Position numbers and translations under genes: made by a program. Source: Thermocrinis sp. (GTDB lineage: Bacteria; Aquificota; Aquificia; Aquificales; Aquificaceae). Taken from it: DNA of 8,589 nucleotides. The stretch is taken from NCBI GenBank assembly GCA_022759285.1, contig JAEMPM010000127.1, positions 1-8,589 of the forward strand. Reading direction: 5' to 3'. Positions 6,371-8,589 of this stretch are shown piece by piece. Position 1 is the first letter of the stretch. Each line of letters begins with the position of its first letter. The notes under the pieces are model-generated. The model was not told the DNA's origin. It worked only from the letters and a program-made list of their open reading frames with translations, and ran no database searches.

Positions 6371-7448
6371 TCACGCAAAGATAGGGATCCTTTTCCAAGT
6401 TTGCGCTCTCAAGTATCACAGGGCTGTCTGCATCTATTGCCTTTAGATACACCCTATCAAAATCAAATTCTCCAAGGGCTTCTAAAAGATACTTTCCGTT
6501 AAAACCTATATCCATGGGTTCAACGGCGGAAAGGCTCTCTAGTATTTCCACTTCATCCTTACCTTCACCAAACTCAGGCTCCGAGATTTCCACCAGAATA
6601 ACCTCAGAGGAAAACGAAAGCTTCACAGGAAAGGCCTTGGCTGATGCTATTGCAGAAAGTCTTTTTAGGGCACGTTCAAACTCACTCCTGTCAAGAAGAA
6701 CGTTTAACGTATAGTCAGTAGGAATAACCGCCATATAGTCAGGATATTCTCCCTCCAAAAGCCTAACAGAGAGGGACCAATTTTCTCCTTTTACATGGGC
6801 AAAATTCTCATCCTTCCCCACTTCCACAGAACCTATTGCATCCTTTAAAAGCTTTTCTAGGACCTTTAAGCTCTTACGGGAAAGCAAAAGCTCCTCGTCA
6901 AAGGAAACACCCTCGGGCATATAGAGGGCAAGCCTGTGTCCATCAGAACCTACAAAGTGAAGCCTTCCCTCTTTGCTTCCTACATACATGCCCTGAAGGG
7001 CATACCTCGTGTCCTCTTTGGATATTGCATAATCTACTTTGGATATCCCCTTTAAAAGCAAACTGCTCGGAATATCCCCTTTACACACAACCTCAGGGAA
7101 CTCAGGAAACTCGGAAGGATCTCCACAAACCAGCTTAAACTGGCTTTTTCCTCCTTTGATAATCAGCTTATCCTCTTCCAGCTCCATATATACCTCGGCG
7201 GAGGACAGATTCTTTATTATGGACGTCAGCTTGTCTGCGTTGACGGAGGTCTCTCCGGGAGATTCCACCCTTGCAGGCAGGTTTAAAACCAAGAAGTTTT
7301 CCAGGTCTGTGGCGTAGATGATCAGCCGATCTTCTTCCGCTAACAGCTTAAAGTTGTTTAGAACAGGAAGGGCTGACTTTTTTTCTGTAGCAGATTTTGC
7401 CTTTGTAAGCACATCCTCCAGCTCCACCCTATCCACAAACAGACGCAT
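6351..7448 (-). CDS. dnaN: DNA polymerase III beta subunit (sliding clamp)
   Basis: This is the ring-shaped processivity clamp that tethers the replicative DNA polymerase and other clamp-binding proteins to DNA. The 365-aa protein has the length for three repeated clamp domains of about 120 residues each. It opens with a family-typical helix and the segment SALPVLNNFKL. SVNADKL, the GDPSEFPEFP region, YALQGMY and GSDGHRLAL follow in clamp order, and the protein ends with the hallmark MPMRL. The neighbours are gcvPB and leuD; dnaA, recF and gyrB are not within the window. A perfect TATAAT lies 9 nt upstream of the ATG with no Shine-Dalgarno, so the message is predicted to have almost no leader. 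The last 20 bp, coding for PMRL, also encode the C-terminus of GcvPB on the other strand. Confidence 0.98.
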   Translation of the reverse strand: MRLFVDRVELEDVLTKAKSATEKKSALPVLNNFKLLAEEDRLIIYATDLENFLVLNLPARVESPGETSVNADKLTSIIKNLSSAEVYMELEEDKLIIKGGKSQFKLVCGDPSEFPEFPEVVCKGDIPSSLLLKGISKVDYAISKEDTRYALQGMYVGSKEGRLHFVGSDGHRLALYMPEGVSFDEELLLSRKSLKVLEKLLKDAIGSVEVGKDENFAHVKGENWSLSVRLLEGEYPDYMAVIPTDYTLNVLLDRSEFERALKRLSAIASAKAFPVKLSFSSEVILVEISEPEFGEGKDEVEILESLSAVEPMDIGFNGKYLLEALGEFDFDRVYLKAIDADSPVILESANLEKDPYLCVIMPMRL

Positions 7449-7457
7449 GGCAATAAG

Positions 7458-7463
7458 ATTATA
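7458..7463 (-). promoter_or_regulatory. -10 box of dnaN
   Basis: On the minus strand this is a perfect TATAAT ending 9 nt upstream of the dnaN ATG. It predicts a transcript start 2-3 nt before the start codon. The -35 region is poor: the best at 18 bp is TGAATA. There is no Shine-Dalgarno in the 9-nt gap. Confidence 0.5.
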
Positions 7464-7499
7464 ACATTGAATAGAGGGTTATATTCAGAAATTCAGTGT

Positions 7500-7505
7500 T
7501 AAAAT
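7500..7505 (+). promoter_or_regulatory. putative -10 box of leuD-pyrE
   Basis: TAAAAT (5 of 6 positions) immediately precedes an ATG at 7506 and lies 6 nt before a second in-frame ATG at 7512. A transcript starting at the usual distance from this box would begin at 7512, favouring the second ATG as a leaderless start. No convincing -35 is visible. Confidence 0.35.
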
Positions 7506-8021
7506 ATGCTCATGCGCTTTAGAGGAAAGGTTTGGAAGTTTGGAGATAATGTAGACACAGACCAGATCATACCAGCTCGCTATTTGAACACCTCGGATCC
7601 TTATGAGCTGGCACAGCATGTTATGGAGGATTCGGAACACCCCAACTTTGCCAAGGAACATCAACCAGGAGACATAATAGTGGCAGGTAGAAACTTTGGC
7701 AGTGGCTCTTCAAGGGAGCATGCGCCCATTGCCATAAAGTACGCGGGGGTCCCTGTGGTAGTTGCCAAGTCCTTTGCGAGGATCTTCTTCAGGAATGCTA
7801 TAAACATAGGGCTTCCTATTGTGGAGGCACCAGAAGCGGTGGATGAGATAAACCACGGCGATGAGCTAGAGGTGGATTTGGATAGTGGCATAATAAGAAA
7901 CCTTACCACGGGTAAAGAATACAAGGCCACCAAGTTTCCAGAAGAGCTTCAGGCGATCCTACGGGCCGGTGGGCTTATGGAGTATGCAAAAGCAAAACTG
8001 AGCAAAGATGTCAGCGGATAA
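7506..8021 (+). CDS. leuD: 3-isopropylmalate dehydratase, small subunit
   Basis: This small (swivel-domain) subunit of isopropylmalate isomerase works with LeuC to convert 2-isopropylmalate to 3-isopropylmalate in leucine biosynthesis, in the cytoplasm. The 171-aa protein belongs to the short LeuD type also found in archaea and thermophiles. Motifs are DNVDTDQIIPARYL (14-27), GRNFGSGSSREHAPIAI (61-77 approx.) with the substrate-carboxylate-binding GSGSSREH, and FARIFFRNAINIGLP. The substrate-recognition loop reads YLNT (26-29). The start is ambiguous: ATG at 7506 (MLMRF) or ATG at 7512 (MRF). The second fits the position of the -10 box better and would give 169 aa. leuC is not in the window. 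Homoaconitase-type small subunits are close relatives, so dual or alternative specificity cannot be excluded. The gene overlaps pyrE by 14 bp. Confidence 0.93.
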   Translation: MLMRFRGKVWKFGDNVDTDQIIPARYLNTSDPYELAQHVMEDSEHPNFAKEHQPGDIIVAGRNFGSGSSREHAPIAIKYAGVPVVVAKSFARIFFRNAINIGLPIVEAPEAVDEINHGDELEVDLDSGIIRNLTTGKEYKATKFPEELQAILRAGGLMEYAKAKLSKDVSG

Positions 8022-8553
8022 TAGGTTAAAAGAGCTCATACTGAGTAGATCCTTAAAGGTGGCAGAGGAACCTATCTTTAAGCTCTCTTCCGGGAAACTC
8101 AGTAGGTACTACATAGACCTAAAACAGGTTACCCTTGACCCTGAGGGAGCTTATTTGGTGGGCAAGCTTATGTACGAGTTGGTCAGACAGTTTGGTGTTC
8201 AAGGAGTAGGTGGGCTCACACTTGGAGCAGATCCTATAGCCTACGCGGTAGCCTTTGTATCCTATTTGGACGGAAATCCTATAAAGCCCTTTGTGGTCAG
8301 AAAGGAACCAAAGGGACACGGCACAGGAAAGCAGGTGGAGGGACTCCTGAGGGCAGGAGAAAGGGTGGCAGTGGTGGAAGATGTGATCACCACGGGTAGT
8401 TCCTCCTTAAAGGCAGTGCAAGCTTGCAGAAGGGAGGGCTTGGAAGTGGTGGGCGTTTTTGCAGTGGTGGACAGAGAGGAAGGAGCACAGGAGAACTTGA
8501 GTAAAGAAGGCGTTGAACTTTACTCTCTTTTTAAGCTCTCTCAGTTGATTTGA
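8008..8553 (+). CDS. pyrE: orotate phosphoribosyltransferase
   Basis: This enzyme joins orotate to PRPP to make OMP, the penultimate step of UMP synthesis, as a cytoplasmic dimer. The 181-aa protein is complete and of the short form common in archaea and thermophilic bacteria. It has FKLSSGKLSRYYIDLK (24-39) for orotate binding, GGLTLGADPIAYA (68-80), and the flexible catalytic loop RKEPKGHGTGKQVEG (98-112). The PRPP-binding signature VVEDVITTGSSSLKA spans 122-136. The ATG at 8008 lies inside the end of leuD, in a different frame, with a 14-bp overlap. Only a weak GAG precedes it by 5 nt, so its translation probably depends on ribosomes finishing leuD. The pairing with leuD has no shared pathway and looks like genome compaction. 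Confidence 0.96.
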   Translation: MSADNRLKELILSRSLKVAEEPIFKLSSGKLSRYYIDLKQVTLDPEGAYLVGKLMYELVRQFGVQGVGGLTLGADPIAYAVAFVSYLDGNPIKPFVVRKEPKGHGTGKQVEGLLRAGERVAVVEDVITTGSSSLKAVQACRREGLEVVGVFAVVDREEGAQENLSKEGVELYSLFKLSQLI

Positions 8554-8589
8554 TAGAAATTGAGGCTGTTCTAAAGATCCCTTATCGGG
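8550..8589 (+). CDS. possible start of a further gene (partial)
   Basis: A TTG at 8550 overlaps the pyrE stop TGA by the 4-bp TTGA and opens a frame of 13 codons that is still open at the window edge. It reads MIEIEAVLKIPYR. The arrangement mirrors the TTGA overlap behind fumA. There is no clear ribosome binding site, and 13 codons are too few to recognise a family. It could be chance. Confidence 0.3.
   Translation, partial: MIEIEAVLKIPYR

Overview
The window looks like a piece of chromosome from a thermophilic member of the Aquificales (Aquifex/Hydrogenobacter/Thermocrinis-like). This is inferred from Lys/Glu-rich proteins, heavy use of AGA/AGG and ATA codons, very tight gene packing, a split class I fumarase subunit as used in a reductive TCA cycle, and LPS genes that imply an outer membrane. 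The exact genus cannot be fixed by eye. All large genes are intact housekeeping genes. I see no mobile element, CRISPR array, tRNA, rRNA or foreign-looking segment.

Layout, left to right. (1) fumA (+), the class I fumarase alpha subunit, overlaps a 32-codon single-membrane-segment microprotein gene with a TTG start and a good ribosome binding site. (2) A leftward operon follows, read from right to left as tyrS, lpxD, a metallo-beta-lactamase-fold hydrolase and a WaaE/KdtX-like glycosyltransferase. Every junction in it is a 1-4 bp stop/start overlap. (3) Divergent from tyrS across 41 bp is a rightward pair: a small cysteine-rich lipoprotein of unknown function and gcvPB, subunit 2 of glycine decarboxylase. 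The strong Shine-Dalgarno of gcvPB sits in the last codons of the lipoprotein gene. (4) dnaN (-), the replication sliding clamp, converges on gcvPB with a 20-bp tail-to-tail overlap. (5) Divergent from dnaN is a rightward pair, leuD and pyrE, overlapping by 14 bp. The first codons of another gene may start at the right edge.

The genes serve separate pathways: carbon fixation/TCA, LPS, translation, one-carbon metabolism, replication, leucine and pyrimidine synthesis. They read as a compact genome rather than one dedicated system. I found no convincing new multi-gene system.

The points worth a second look are the unannotated microprotein behind fumA, the six-cysteine lipoprotein coupled to gcvPB, and a consistent signature of leaderless (or nearly leaderless) first genes. 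All five promoter-proximal starts lack a Shine-Dalgarno and have a -10-like hexamer 3-9 nt before the start codon. The clearest internal genes instead have canonical ribosome binding sites. Both convergent gene pairs end with no room for a terminator.
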